64,000 bases of DNA from contig NC_083885.1 in assembly GCF_032452875.1 (NCBI RefSeq), positions 29,615,925 to 29,679,924 of the forward strand. Reading direction: 5' to 3'. Under the pieces are notes generated by a model. The model was not told the origin of the DNA, did not search any database, and was given only the letters and a program-made list of their open reading frames with translations. The DNA is from Bos javanicus (lineage: Eukaryota; Chordata; Mammalia; Artiodactyla; Bovidae). Below, piece by piece: positions 34,040 to 44,302 of this stretch; positions within the stretch are counted from its first letter, which is position 1, and each line of letters begins with the position of its first letter. The position numbers and the translations under genes are program-made.

Positions 34040-34111
34040 CATATGAGTGTTTGTTATCATAGTTGTGTTAAAATGTACTTAATTTTAACTATGATAACAA
34101 ACACTCATATG
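34040..34111. repeat. Perfect inverted repeat, 25-bp arms, 22-bp loop
   Basis: 34040-34064 ('catatgagtgtttgttatca' then 'tagtt') is the exact reverse complement of 34087-34111. The loop is 34065-34086. The arms are not part of any repeat I know. The right arm abuts the 5' end of the SINE that starts at 34112. Confidence 0.95.
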
Positions 34112-34334
34112 GAGAAGAAAATGGCAACCCAGTCCAGTGTTCTTGCCTGGAGAATCCCAGGGACGGGGGAGCCTGGTGGGCTGCCGTCTATGGGGTCACA
34201 CAGAGTCACACAACTGAAGCGACTTAGCAGCAGCAGCATTCTTGCCTGGAGAATCCCATGGAGAAGTCTGGTGGGCTACAGTCCATAGGGAGGGCAGAGA
34301 GTCAGACACGACGGAAGCGACTGAGCACATGTGC
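34112..34334 (+). mobile_element. Bov-A SINE joined to a second Bov-A fragment
   Basis: 34112-34233 is one Bov-A unit ('gagaagaaaatggcaaccca' to a (CAG)n tail). It runs directly into a second partial unit ('attcttgcctggagaatccc' to 'acggaagcgactgagcacat'). This is not the normal dimer order, because the (CAG)n tail lies between the units. Confidence 0.8.
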
Positions 34335-34911
34335 GTGCACACTCAGTTACAAGACTTGGATACAGACTGTTTTCTTACACCAATTAACAGAGAATAATTT
34401 CAAAGAGAAACAGGGTGGATTAAATTAACTGCAAACCCGAAGGAAAGACTTAATTTTTTAGAATCCCATGTACCAGGCAAGTTCTTCAGATGTCATGATT
34501 TTGCATAGATGTCTCAGAACTAGAAGTAAGCCACACTGTTTTCTAGGATTCCCAGTATCTATCTGAATAGCAGCAGATAAAGTGGAAGAAACAGAAACCA
34601 GATAACCTTCAGTGGAATCTCACCGGTGAGATCTCACTGAAACAATGTAATTGGTCATAATCTCATAGGCTCATCTATAAATAGGAGAAAGGATCTATTA
34701 ATATTTCACAAAATGGTTCTCTGCAATAAATGAATGGATACATGACTCAGATACAGCAAAGTAATTGGTTAATTAATAGGCGATTCTTTAAGCCCAGAAT
34801 GACTGAAAATGAATAATTAGAAATAGAAAGATATAAATAAAATCGACCATTCACATCCTTTAGTAGTTTCCCAAGTGATACTAGAAAAATATTCCAAATC
34901 TGTCATGTGCA
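34335..34911. other. Intronic sequence, no recognised element
   Basis: Unique sequence. Nothing recognised. Confidence 0.45.
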
Positions 34912-35128
34912 TGAGTGCCTGCTAAGTCGTGTCTGACTCTGTGCAACTCTGTGGACGGCAGCCTGCCAGGCTCCTCCATCCATGGGGTTCTCCATGTAAG
35001 AATCCTGGAGTGTGTTGCCATGTCATCCTCCAGGGGATCTTCCTGACCCAGGAATCCTACCCACATCTCTTACATCCCCAGCATTGGCAGGAAGGTTCCT
35101 TACCACAAGCACTACTTGGGAAGCCCAA
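34912..35128 (-). mobile_element. Bov-tA SINE
   Basis: Reverse orientation from 'gctaagtcgtgtctgactct' to the head 'ttaccacaagcactacttgg' 'gaagccc'. The B-box region ('cctacccacatctcttacat') is decayed. Confidence 0.85.
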
Positions 35129-35741
35129 TCTCTTCATAGTGTTAGTCTATATCAGCCATCACCTTTTTCAAAACAGACTCTGAGCTGAAGAAGCTACTGG
35201 GTTTCTTTGCTTAGTGCTCATCCACAAGGAGCCTTTGGGACCTGACCCAAGTCTTCACTGATCTTCTCTTCCTTAAGGTTGTCCTCCCTATTATTCTACA
35301 ATTAAGCATTTGCTGGACTTTTGCTCTTTAAAACAGGAAGAGATTGTTTGATTCTTATAACATCACATTGGTTGGAATTTTGTACTACAGTTATTCCATA
35401 ACTCTCTGTTGGAAAGATGCACAAGCTTTCATTGAGCGTGGGTTGTTATTATGTAGGAAACATGGTGCTAAAGAAGTATGAGGAAAGGAGTAAATGGGAT
35501 AAGAACAGAAGAAAAAAAGAAGAGTGAATTTGGTTCCCACTGTATCTACAGAAAAGTTCAATGTCTTCTAATTTGCATCTTAAAAGTCATAGGGTTTGTA
35601 TCTCCGGTATTGAAGTCATTTTAATTTCTTTTTTTATTCACAAAAATGTTATTATTAACATAGTTGTTAAATTATATAAATTCTGTGCTGACTCGAACAT
35701 TTCTCAGAATATTTTCAGGGTTTTAAAAATCATCAGTTTAA
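35129..35741. other. Intronic sequence, no recognised element
   Basis: Unique AT-rich sequence. Nothing recognised. Confidence 0.45.
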
Positions 35742-36955
35742 AAAATTAATTTATTTATTTTCAGTTCAGTTCAGTTCAGTTGCTCAGTCATGTCCAACTC
35801 TTTTTGACCCCATGAATTGCAGCACACCAGGCCTCCCTGTCCATCACCAACTCCCGGAGTTCACCCAGACTCAAGTCCATCGAGTCCATGGTGCCATCCA
35901 GCCATTGCATCCTCTGTTGTCCCCTTTTCCTCCTGCCCCCAATCCCTCCCAGCATCAGAGTCTTTTCCAATGAGTCAACTCTTCACATGAGGTGGCCAAA
36001 GTACTGGAGTTTCAGCTCCAGCATCATTCCCTCCAAAGAACACCCAGGGCTGATCTCCTTTAGAATGGACTGGTTGGATATCCTTGCAGTCCAGGGACTC
36101 TCAAGAGTCTTCTCCAACACCACAGTTCAAAAGCATCAATTCTTCAGGGCTCAGCTTTCTTCACAGTCCAACTCTCACATCCGTACATGACCACTGGAAA
36201 AACCATAGCTTTGACTAGACGGACCTTTGTTGGCAAAGTAATGTCTCTGCTTTTCAATTTGCTATCTAGGTTGACATAACTTTTCTTCCAAGCAGTAAGT
36301 GTCTTTTAATTTCATGGCTGCAGTCACGATCTGCAGTGATTTTGGAGCCCCAAAAAATAAAGTCTGACACTGTTCCCACTGTTTCCCCATCTATTTCCCA
36401 CGAAGTGATGGAACCAGATGCCATGATCTTTGTTTTCTGAATATTGAGCTTTAAGCCAAATTTTTCAGTCTCCTCTTTCACTTTCATCAAGAGGCTTTTT
36501 AGTTCCTCTTCACTTTCTGCCATTAGGGTGGTGTCATCTGCATATCTGAGGTTATTGATATTTCTCCCGGCAATCTTGATTCCAGCTTGTGCTTCTTCTA
36601 GCCCAGCATTTCTCATGAGGTACTCTGCATATAAGTTAAATAAGCAGGGTGACAATATACAGCCTTGACATACTCCTTTTCCTATTTGGAACCAGTCTGT
36701 TGTTCCATGTCCAGTTCTAACTGTTGCTTCCTGACCTGCATACTGGTTTCTCAAGAAGCAGTGAGGTGATCTGGTATTCCCATCTCTTTCAGAATTTTCC
36801 ACAGTTTATTGTGATCCACACAGTCAAAGGCTTTGGCATAGTCAATAAAGCAGAAATAGATTGGAGGCTAATTACTTTAAAATTGTTGTGGTTTTTGCCA
36901 TACATCAACATGAATCAGCCATGGGTGTTCATGTGTCCCATCATCCTGAACCCTG
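35742..36955 (-). mobile_element. L1 3' end split by a BovB insertion
   Basis: 36862-36955 is a reversed L1 3' UTR ('ggaggctaattactttaaaa', 'catacatcaacatgaatcag', 'ccatgggtgttcatgtgtcc'). The AT-rich 35742-35761 would be its tail. The BovB fills the gap. The tail part is short, so the nesting is likely but not proven. Confidence 0.65.
35762..36861 (-). mobile_element. BovB LINE, 5'-truncated
   Basis: Reversed BovB terminus at 35762 ('tcagttcagttcagttcagt'), running up to the sequence for RT motif A at about 36815-36861 ('tcaaaggctttggcatagtc'). It encodes remnants with motif C (YADDTTLMAES) in a 178-codon frame at 36266-36802. Truncated and frameshifted. Confidence 0.9.
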
Positions 36956-36959
36956 AAGG

Positions 36960-37327
36960 CTTCATTTTAATATCTTGAAAATACACATATGTTTGATTTG
37001 CTGTTCTTTTACAGATTTACTTAAGATGCGTTTGAGACAACAGAACTCATTCAAAGAGACTAGAATATATTTTGGAGAGTCATCTTTTTGCCACAATAAG
37101 AAGAACGATTTTAACACAGTAGGGCATGGTATGTGAGAAAACAGGCTTCTTGGACCATGTTATTAATAACATCGATCCTAATGATGGCAATTTTGCAAAC
37201 AGACATTCTCATTCTATAACAATGAAGATGGTTTAGAAACTGCATCACCCATGATAATCAATATTCAACTTTCCCTATTTCAACTTTCCCATTCTATTCC
37301 AACAACTATCCTGGTTTGCTTCAATCT
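36960..37327. other. Intronic sequence, no recognised element
   Basis: Short unique stretch. Nothing recognised. Confidence 0.4.
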
Positions 37328-37607
37328 TGCTGCTGCTGCTGCTGCTAAGTTGCTTCAATCGTGTCCAACTCTATGCGACCCCATAGATGGTAGCCCACCA
37401 GGCTCCCCCATCCCTGGGACTCCCCACGCAAGAACACTGGAGTGGGTTGCCATTTCCTTCTCCAATGCATGAAAGTGAAAAGTGAAAGTGAAGTCGCTCA
37501 TTCGTGTCCGACTCTTAGCGACCCCATGGACTACAGCCCACCAGGCTCCTCCATCCATGGGATTTTCCAGGCAAGAGTATTGGAGTGGGGTGCCATTGCC
37601 TTCTCCA
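37328..37607 (-). mobile_element. BOV-A2 SINE (dimeric)
   Basis: Reversed (CAG)n tail at 37328-37346, two Bov-A units joined by 'gcatgaaagtgaaaagtgaa', ending 'ggtgccattgccttctcc'. Full dimer. Confidence 0.92.
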
Positions 37608-37609
37608 CT

Positions 37610-37938
37610 AATATTCCTCTAACTTGTAGTAGTATGTCTTAGAAATGAATGCTAACAACTTCATCATTGTACTTTGTGAAGTAAAGGCTATGGATGTGAG
37701 GAAATTCCTACCTAGATGCTTAGCACTTTGTTGGGGATCTAATTTAACCTACTGGGCTCTGACCATGAGCACAAACTTTGTCACCAGTTCACTCAATCAA
37801 GAGTAGTTTGCAGAGGTCAGAAGTTAATATTAGAAGATATCACTATTGCAGTGATTGAGACTAGGTCAAAATGGGCAACTGGATATTATTATATTGGAAA
37901 ATAGCACCCTTTCTGCATTGCTGCAATATACAACTTTT
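37610..37938. other. Intronic sequence, no recognised element
   Basis: Short unique stretch. Nothing recognised. Confidence 0.4.
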
Positions 37939-37950
37939 ACCTGAATCATA

Positions 37951-38074
37951 GTGAAGTCGCTCAGTCATGCCCGACTCTTTGCGACCCCATGGATAGTAGC
38001 CTGCACCAAGCTCCTCCGTCCATGGGATTTTTCAAGGCAAGAAGTACTGGAGTGGGTTGCCATTTCCTTCTCCA
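37951..38074 (-). mobile_element. Bov-A SINE (monomer) with 12-bp target duplication
   Basis: 'gtgaagtcgctcagtcatgc' to 'ttgccatttccttctcca'. Perfect 'acctgaatcata' flanks at 37939-37950 and 38075-38086. Confidence 0.92.
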
Positions 38075-38086
38075 ACCTGAATCATA

Positions 38087-38669
38087 TGTTTACTCAATTA
38101 TCACAGCCTAACTATTTACATTTCATACCAATATTTGGCACAAAATCCTGTATCTTGTTTGTGTGTGTGTAAGACAGATTTTACCATCAACATATAAATA
38201 TTATATGTATATATACATTCATTCATTTGTTCATTTAAAGCATCTCCTACTCCCTCTTCCCAATCTTGCCCCATATGACACACCTACAGAGACCCTCTGT
38301 CCCTACTGAATTTCTGTTTCTTGTTTGCAATAAAGAACATCAAACTCTGATAATATCAAGAGTATTTTAAGGATGATCAGCACCAAGTTTTCAATATCAA
38401 GGAGTCTTTTTCACTCCCAGTGACTTGTGTCAGAAAGTAAGAATGTAAATTAAAGTCTGGAATGTGCACGAGAAGCTACACCAGTTATCTTAATAATCAG
38501 GTAAAGATAAATAATTTTCTCTCAAAAGTTACTCTGGACTATATTATTACTAATACAGTATTTGTGAAATACCTGATGAATTTTCAAGAGAAAGACCCTT
38601 TTCTTCCTAATGTCTCCTCTAGGCCAATTTATAGATCTATCCTTAGTTTCTTCATCTGAAAAATGAGAA
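38087..38669. other. Intronic sequence, no recognised element
   Basis: Unique sequence before the L1 insertion, with a short TG run at about 38160-38170. Nothing recognised. Confidence 0.45.
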
Positions 38670-38683
38670 CAATAGACTACCTT
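38670..38683. repeat. Target-site duplication of the L1, left copy
   Basis: 'caatagactacctt', identical to 44162-44175. A perfect 14-bp pair marks the ends of one retrotransposition event with no decay since. Confidence 0.93.
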
Positions 38684-39037
38684 TTTTTTTTTTTTCCTAA
38701 TTTTATTTTATTTTTAAACTTTACATAATTGTATTAGTTTTGCCAAATATCAAAATGAATCCGCCACAGGTATACATGTGTTCCCCATCCCGAACCCTCC
38801 TCCCTCCTCCCTCCCCATACCATCCCTCTGGGCCGTCCCAGTGCACCAGCCCCAAGCATCCAGCATCGTGCATCGAACCTGGACTGGCAACTCGTTTCCT
38901 ACATGATATTTTACATGTTTCATTGCCATTCTCCCAAATCTTCCCACCCTCTCCCTCTCCCACAGAGTCCATAAGACTGTTCTATACATCAGTGTCTCTT
39001 TTGCTGTCTCGTACACCGGGTTATTGTTACCATCTTT
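38684..39037 (-). other. L1 3' UTR and poly(A)
   Basis: The 3' UTR after the ORF2 stop: 'gggatggggaacacatgtat', 'acctgtggcggattcatttt' and 'ttggcaaaactaatacaatt' on the minus strand. It ends 'aaaaataaaataaaattagg' before the A tail (T on the plus strand, 38684-38695). AATAAA-like words near the end could serve as the polyadenylation signal. Confidence 0.85.
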
Positions 39038-42000
39038 CTAAATTCCATATATATGCGTTAGTATACTGTATTTATGTTTTTCCTTCTGGCTTACTTCACT
39101 CTGTATAATAGGCTCCAGTTTCATCCACCTCATTAGAACTGATTCAAATGTATTCTTTTTAATGGCTGAGTAATACTCCATTGTGTATATGTACCACTGC
39201 TTTCTTATCCATTCATCTGCTGATGGACATCTAGGTTGCTTCCATGTCCTGGCTATTATAAACAGTGCTGCGATGAACATTGGGGTACACGTGTCTCTTT
39301 CCCTTCTGGTTTCCTCAGTGTGTATGCCCAGCAGTGGGATTGCTGGATCATAAGGCAGTTCTATTTCCAGTTTTTTAAGGAATCTCCACACTGTTCTCCA
39401 TAGTGGCTGTACTAGTTTGCATTCCCACCAACAGTGTAAGAGGGTTCCCTTTTCTCCACACCCTCTCCAGCATTTATTATTTGTAGACTTTTGGGTCGCA
39501 GCCATTCTGACTGGTGTGAAATGGTACCTCATAGTGGTTTTGATTTGCATTTCTCTGATAATGAGTGATGTTGAGCATCTTTTCATGTGTTTGTTAGCCA
39601 TCTGTATGTCTTCTTTGGAGAAATGTCTATTTAGTTCTTTGGCCCATTTTTTGATTGGGTCGTGTATTTTTCTGGAGTTGAGCTGTAGGAGTTGCTTGTA
39701 TATTTTTGAGATTAGTTGTTTGTCGGTTGCTTCATTTGCTATTATTTTCTCCCATTCTGAAGGCTGTCTTTTCACCTTGCTAATAGTTTCCTTTGATGTG
39801 CAGAAGCTTTTAAGGTTAATTAGGTCCCATTTGTTTATTTTTGCTTTTATTTCCAATATTCTGGGAGGTGGGTCATAGAGGATCCTGCTGTGATGTATGT
39901 CGGAGAGTGTTTTGCCTATGTTCTCCTCTAGGAGTTTTATAGTTTCTGGTCTTACGTTTAGATCTTTAATCCATTTTGAGTTTATTTTTGTGTATTGTGT
40001 TAGAAAGTGGTCCAGTTTCATTCTTTTACAAGTGGTTGACCAGATTTCCCAGCACCACTTGTTAAAGAGATTGTCTTTAATCCATTGTATATTCTTGCCT
40101 CCTTTGTCAAAGATAAGGTGTCCATAAGTGCGTGGATTTATCTCTGGGCTTTCTATTTTATTCCATTGATCAATATTTCTGTCTTTGTGCCAGTACCATA
40201 CTGTCTTGATAACTGTGGCTTTGTAGTAGAGCCTGAAGTCAGGTAGGTTGATTCCTCCAGTTCCATTCTTCTTTCTCAAGATCGCTTTGGCTATTCGAGG
40301 TTTTTTGTATTTCCATACAAATTGTGAAATTATTTGTTCTAGCTCTGTGAAGAATACTGTTGGTAGCTTGATAGGGATTGCGTTGAATCTATAAATTGCT
40401 TTGGGTAGTATACTCATTTTCACTATATTGATTCTTCCAATCCATGAACATGGTATATTTCTCCATCTATTAGTGTCCTCTTTGATTTCTTTCACCAGTG
40501 TTTTATAGTTTTCTATATATAGGTCTTTAGTTTCTTTAGGTAGATATATTCCTAAGTATTTTATTCTTTCCGTTGCAATGGTGAATGGAATTGTTTCCTT
40601 AATTTCTCTTTCTGTTTTCTCATTATTAGTGTATAGGAATGCAAGGGATTTCTGTGTGTTGATTTTATATCCTGCAACTTTACTATAGTCATTGATTATT
40701 TCTAGTAATTTTCTGGTGGACTCTTTAGGGTTTTCTATGTAGAGGATCATGTCATCTGCAAATAGTGACAGTTTTACTTTTTCTTTTCCAATTTGGATTC
40801 CTTTTATTTCTTTTTCTGCTCTGATTGCTGTGGCCAAAACTTCCAAAACTATGTTGAATAGTAATGGTGAAAGTGGGCACCCTTGTCTTGTTCCTGACTT
40901 TAGAGGAAATGCTTTCAATTTTTCACCATTGAGGATAATATTTGCTGTGGGTTTGTCATATATAGCTTTTATTATGTTGAGGTATGTTCCTTCTATTCCT
41001 GCTTTCTGGAGAGTTTTTATCATAAATGGATGTTGAATTTTGTCAAAGGCTTTCTCTGCATCTATTGAGATAATCATATGGTTTTTATTTTTCAATTTGT
41101 TAATGTGGTGTATTACATTGATTGATTTGCGGATATTGAAGAATCCTTGCATCCCTGGGATAAAGCCCACTTGATCATGGTGTATGATCTTTTTAATGTG
41201 TTGTTGGATTCTGATTGCTAGAATTTTGTTAAGGATTTTTGCATCTATGTTCATCAGTGATATTGGCCTGTAGTTTTCTTTTTTTGTGGCATCTTTGTCA
41301 GGTTTTGGTATTAGGGTGATGGTGGCCTCATAGAATGAGTTTGGAAGTTTACCTTCCTCTGCAATTTTCTGGAAGAGATTGAGCAGGATAGGTGTTAGCT
41401 CTTCTCTAAATTTTTGGTAGAATTCAGCTGTGAAGCCGTCTGGACCTGGGCTTTTGTTTGCTGGAAGATTTTTGATTACAGTTTCAATTTCCATGCTTGT
41501 GATGGGTCTGTTAAGATTTTCTATTTCTTCCTGGTCCAGTTTTGGAAAGTTGTACTTTTCTAAGAATTTGTCCATTTCTTCCACGTTGTCCATTTTATTG
41601 GCATATAATTGTTGATAGTAGTCTCTTATGATCCTTTGTATTTCTGTGTTGTCTGTTGTGATCTCTCCATTTTCGTTTCTAATTTTGTTGATTTGATTTT
41701 TCTCCCTTTGTTTCTTGATGAGTCTGGCTAATGGTTTGTCAATTTTATTTATCCTTTCAAAGAACCAGCTTTTGGTTTTGTTGATTTTTGCTATGGTCTC
41801 TTTTGTTTCTTTTGCATTTATTTCTGCTCTAATTTTTAAGATTTCTTTCCTTCTACTAACCCTGGGGTTCTTCATTTCTTCCTTTTCTAGTTGCTTTAGG
41901 TGTAGAGTTAGGTTATTTATTTGACTTTTTTCTTGTTTCTTGAGGTGTGCCTGTATTGCTATGAACTTTCCCCTTAGGACTGCTTTTACCGTGTCCCACA

Positions 42001-42856
42001 GGTTTTGGGTTGTTATGTTTTCATTTTCATTCGTTTCTATGCAAATTTTGATTTCTTTTTTGATTTCTTCTGTGATTTGTTGGTTATTCAGCAGTGTGTT
42101 GTTCAGCCTCCATATGTTGGAATTTTTAATAGTTTTTCTCCTGTACTTGAGATCTAATCTTACTGCATTGTGGTCAGAAAAAATGCTTGGAATGATTTCT
42201 ATTTTTTTGAATTTACCAAGGCTAGCTTTATGGCCCAGGATGTGATCTATCCTGGAGAAGGTTCCATGTGCGCTTGAGAAAAAGGTGAAATTCATTGTTT
42301 TGGGATAAAATGTCCTATAGATATCAATTAGGTCTAACTGGTCTATTGTATCATTTAAAGTTTGTGTTTCCTTGTTAATTTTCTGTTTAGTTGATCTATC
42401 CATAGGTATAAGTGGGGTATTAAAGTCTCCCACTATTATTGTGTTATTGTTAATTTCTCCTTTCATACTTGTTAGTATTTGTCTTACGTACTGTGGTGCT
42501 CCAGTGGTGGGTGCATATATATTTATAATTGTTATATCTTCTTCTTGGATTGATCCTTTGATCATTATGTAGTGACCTTCTTTGTCTCTTTTCACAGCCT
42601 TTGTTTTAAAGTCTATTTTATCTGATATGAGTATTGCTACTCCTGCTTTCTTTTGGTCCCTATTTGCATGGAAAATCTTTTTCCAGCCCTTCACTTTCAG
42701 TCTGTATGTGTCCCCTGTTTTGAGGTGGGTCTCCTGTAGACAACATATGTAGGGGTCTTGTTTTTGTATCCATTCAGCCAGTCTTTGCCTTTTGGTTGGG
42801 GCATTCAACCCATTTACGTTTAAGGTAATTACTGATAAGTATGATCCCGTTGCCAT
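39038..42856 (-). CDS. L1 ORF2 protein (endonuclease and reverse transcriptase)
   Basis: 1,272 codons, close to the usual length of about 1,275. ORF2p nicks target DNA and copies the L1 RNA there. The N-terminal apurinic-like endonuclease is complete: N13 (TLNVNGLN), E42 (QETH), Y114 (NIYAP), D144 and N146 (GDFNT), D204 (RIDHILG) and H229 (SDHNA) sit at the catalytic positions. The central RT has the QGCPLSPLLFNIVLE motif and the FADD box (SLFADDMILY, near residue 700) with both catalytic Asp. The C-terminal cysteine-rich region is present (CWRGCGEKGTLLHCWWEC). No stop or frameshift, so the copy looks intact; activity is an inference. It lies 50 bp after ORF1 and would be read from the same RNA. 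Confidence 0.95.
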   Translation of the reverse strand: MATGSYLSVITLNVNGLNAPTKRQRLAEWIQKQDPYICCLQETHLKTGDTYRLKVKGWKKIFHANRDQKKAGVAILISDKIDFKTKAVKRDKEGHYIMIKGSIQEEDITIINIYAPTTGAPQYVRQILTSMKGEINNNTIIVGDFNTPLIPMDRSTKQKINKETQTLNDTIDQLDLIDIYRTFYPKTMNFTFFSSAHGTFSRIDHILGHKASLGKFKKIEIIPSIFSDHNAVRLDLKYRRKTIKNSNIWRLNNTLLNNQQITEEIKKEIKICIETNENENITTQNLWDTVKAVLRGKFIAIQAHLKKQEKSQINNLTLHLKQLEKEEMKNPRVSRRKEILKIRAEINAKETKETIAKINKTKSWFFERINKIDKPLARLIKKQREKNQINKIRNENGEITTDNTEIQRIIRDYYQQLYANKMDNVEEMDKFLEKYNFPKLDQEEIENLNRPITSMEIETVIKNLPANKSPGPDGFTAEFYQKFREELTPILLNLFQKIAEEGKLPNSFYEATITLIPKPDKDATKKENYRPISLMNIDAKILNKILAIRIQQHIKKIIHHDQVGFIPGMQGFFNIRKSINVIHHINKLKNKNHMIISIDAEKAFDKIQHPFMIKTLQKAGIEGTYLNIIKAIYDKPTANIILNGEKLKAFPLKSGTRQGCPLSPLLFNIVLEVLATAIRAEKEIKGIQIGKEKVKLSLFADDMILYIENPKESTRKLLEIINDYSKVAGYKINTQKSLAFLYTNNEKTEREIKETIPFTIATERIKYLGIYLPKETKDLYIENYKTLVKEIKEDTNRWRNIPCSWIGRINIVKMSILPKAIYRFNAIPIKLPTVFFTELEQIISQFVWKYKKPRIAKAILRKKNGTGGINLPDFRLYYKATVIKTVWYWHKDRNIDQWNKIESPEINPRTYGHLIFDKGGKNIQWIKDNLFNKWCWEIWSTTCKRMKLDHFLTQYTKINSKWIKDLNVRPETIKLLEENIGKTLSDIHHSRILYDPPPRILEIKAKINKWDLINLKSFCTSKETISKVKRQPSEWEKIIANEATDKQLISKIYKQLLQLNSRKIHDPIKKWAKELNRHFSKEDIQMANKHMKRCSTSLIIREMQIKTTMRYHFTPVRMAATQKSTNNKCWRGCGEKGTLLHCWWECKLVQPLWRTVWRFLKKLEIELPYDPAIPLLGIHTEETRRERDTCTPMFIAALFIIARTWKQPRCPSADEWIRKQWYIYTMEYYSAIKKNTFESVLMRWMKLEPIIQSEVSQKEKHKYSILTHIYGI

Positions 42857-42906
42857 TTACTTTATTGTTTTGGGTTCGAGTTTATACCCGTTTTTGTGTT
42901 TCCTGT

Positions 42907-43833
42907 CTAGAGAATATCCTTTAGTATTTGTTGGAGAGCTGGTTTGGTGGTGCAGAATTCTCTCAGCTTTTGCTTGTCTGAAAAGCTTTTGATTTCTCCT
43001 TCACACTTGAATGAAATCCTTGCTGGGTACAATAATCTGGGCTGTAGGTTATTTTCTTTCATCATTTTAAGTATGTCTTGCCATTCCCTCCTGGCTTGAA
43101 GAGTTTCTATTGAAAGATCAGCTGTTATCCTTATGGGAATTCCCTTGTGTGTTATTTGTTGTTTTTCCCTTGCTGCTTTTAATATTTGTTCTTTGTGTTT
43201 GATCTTTGTTAATTTGATTAATATGTGTCTTGGGGTGTTTCGCCTTGGGTTTATCCTGTTTGGGACTCTCTGGATTTCTTGGACTTGGGTGATTATTTCC
43301 TTCCCCATTTTAGGGAAGTTTTCAACTATTATCTCCTCAAGTATTTTCTCATGGTCTTTCTTTTTGTCTTCTTCTTCTGGAACCCCTATGATTCGAATGT
43401 TGTAGCGTTTAATATTGTCCTGGAGGTTTCTGAGATTGTCCTCATTTCTTTTAATTCGTTTTTCTTTTATCCTCTCTGATTCATTTATTTCTACCATTCT
43501 ATCTTCTAATTCACTAATCCTGTCTTCTGCCTCTGTTATTCTACTATTTGTTGCCTCCAGAGTGTTTTTAATTTCACTTATTGCATTATTCATTATATAT
43601 TGACTCTTTTTTATTTCTTCTAGGTCCTTGTTAAACCTTTCTTGCATCTTCTCAATCCTTGTCTCCAGGCTATTTATCTGTGATTCCATTTTAGTTTCAA
43701 GATTTTGGATCAATTTCACTATCATTATTCGGAATTCTTTATCAGGTAGATTCCCTATCTCTTCCTCTTTTGTTTGGTTTGGTGGGCATTTATCCTGTTC
43801 CTTTATCTGCTGAGTATTCCTCTGTCTCTTCAT
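42907..43833 (-). CDS. L1 ORF1 protein (RNA-binding chaperone)
   Basis: 308 codons. ORF1p coats L1 RNA as a trimer and acts as a nucleic-acid chaperone. A basic, polar N-terminus (about 1-30) leads into a long coiled coil (about 35-140) with heptad-like repeats (for example ITEAEDRISELEDRMVEI). An RRM-like domain starts near residue 143 (YNIRIIGVPEEE), and a C-terminal domain ends in REFCTTKPALQQILKDIL. It is about 30 residues shorter than human ORF1p (338). I believe that is normal for ruminant L1 but cannot check it. The first ATG of the open frame is used. No breaks seen. Confidence 0.92.
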   Translation of the reverse strand: MKRQRNTQQIKEQDKCPPNQTKEEEIGNLPDKEFRIMIVKLIQNLETKMESQINSLETRIEKMQERFNKDLEEIKKSQYIMNNAISEIKNTLEATNSRITEAEDRISELEDRMVEINESERIKEKRIKRNEDNLRNLQDNIKRYNIRIIGVPEEEDKKKDHEKILEEIIVENFPKMGKEIITQVQEIQRVPNRINPRRNTPRHILIKLTKIKHKEQILKAAREKQQITHKGIPIRITADLSIETLQARREWQDILKMMKENNLQPRLLYPARISFKCEGEIKSFSDKQKLREFCTTKPALQQILKDIL

Positions 43834-44161
43834 CTTGTTTAAATTTCTGAGTTTGGGGTGTCCTTTCTGTATTCTGGCAGTTTGTGGAGTTCTCTTTATT
43901 GTGGCGTTTCCTCACTGTGTGTGGGTTTGTACAGGTGGCTTGTCAAGGTTTCCTGGTTAGGGAAGCTTGTGTCGGTGGAGCTGTATTTCTTCTCTCTCCT
44001 TTCGAAGAGTTGGGTTGCTTTTCTGGGTGCCTGATGTCCTCTGCCGGCATTCAGAAGTTGTTGTGTGGAATTTACTCGATGTTTAAATGCTCTTTTGATG
44101 AATTTGTGGGGGAGAAACTGTTCTCCCCATCCTACTCCTCCGCCATCTTGGCTCCTCCCTC
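43834..44161 (-). promoter_or_regulatory. L1 5' UTR (internal promoter)
   Basis: Sequence between the 5' target duplication and the ORF1 ATG. On the minus strand it starts 'ggaggagccaagatggcgga'. The CAAGATGGC core at 44142-44150 is the YY1 site that in human L1 sets the transcription start (established for human, inferred here). At 328 bp it is much shorter than the human 5' UTR of about 900 bp. Confidence 0.75.
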
Positions 44162-44175
44162 CAATAGACTACCTT
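44162..44175. repeat. Target-site duplication of the L1, right copy
   Basis: 'caatagactacctt', identical to the left copy at 38670-38683. Its first C could also belong to the element. Confidence 0.93.
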
Positions 44176-44302
44176 CTTTTAAAGTTTAAGGTAAATCCCC
44201 TTAGGTAATGCATTGTAAATTTCCTTTTGATTTTTTTTTTTTAGATTGTTGTTGTGGATCATTGTTAAAGTCTGTATTGAATTTGTTATAATACTGCTTC
44301 TG

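Larger units (their letters stand above)
38684..44161 (-). mobile_element. Full-length L1 with both ORFs open
   Basis: A 5,478-bp L1 on the minus strand, the same strand as CDH8. From 5' to 3': a 328-bp 5' UTR beginning 'ggaggagccaagatggcgga' near 44158 (the usual L1 start with a YY1-type site), ORF1, a 50-bp spacer, ORF2, a 3' UTR of about 340 bp and a poly(A) of 12-14. Both ORFs run without stop or frameshift, and the target duplication is perfect. These are signs of a young and possibly mobile copy. Whether the 328-bp 5' UTR is the full promoter of this subfamily cannot be judged without its consensus. Confidence 0.93.

Noticed and set aside
39417..44189. Many plus-strand open frames of 60-150 codons
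   Set aside because: They are antisense shadows of the minus-strand L1 ORF1 and ORF2. They resemble no protein family and have no independent signals.
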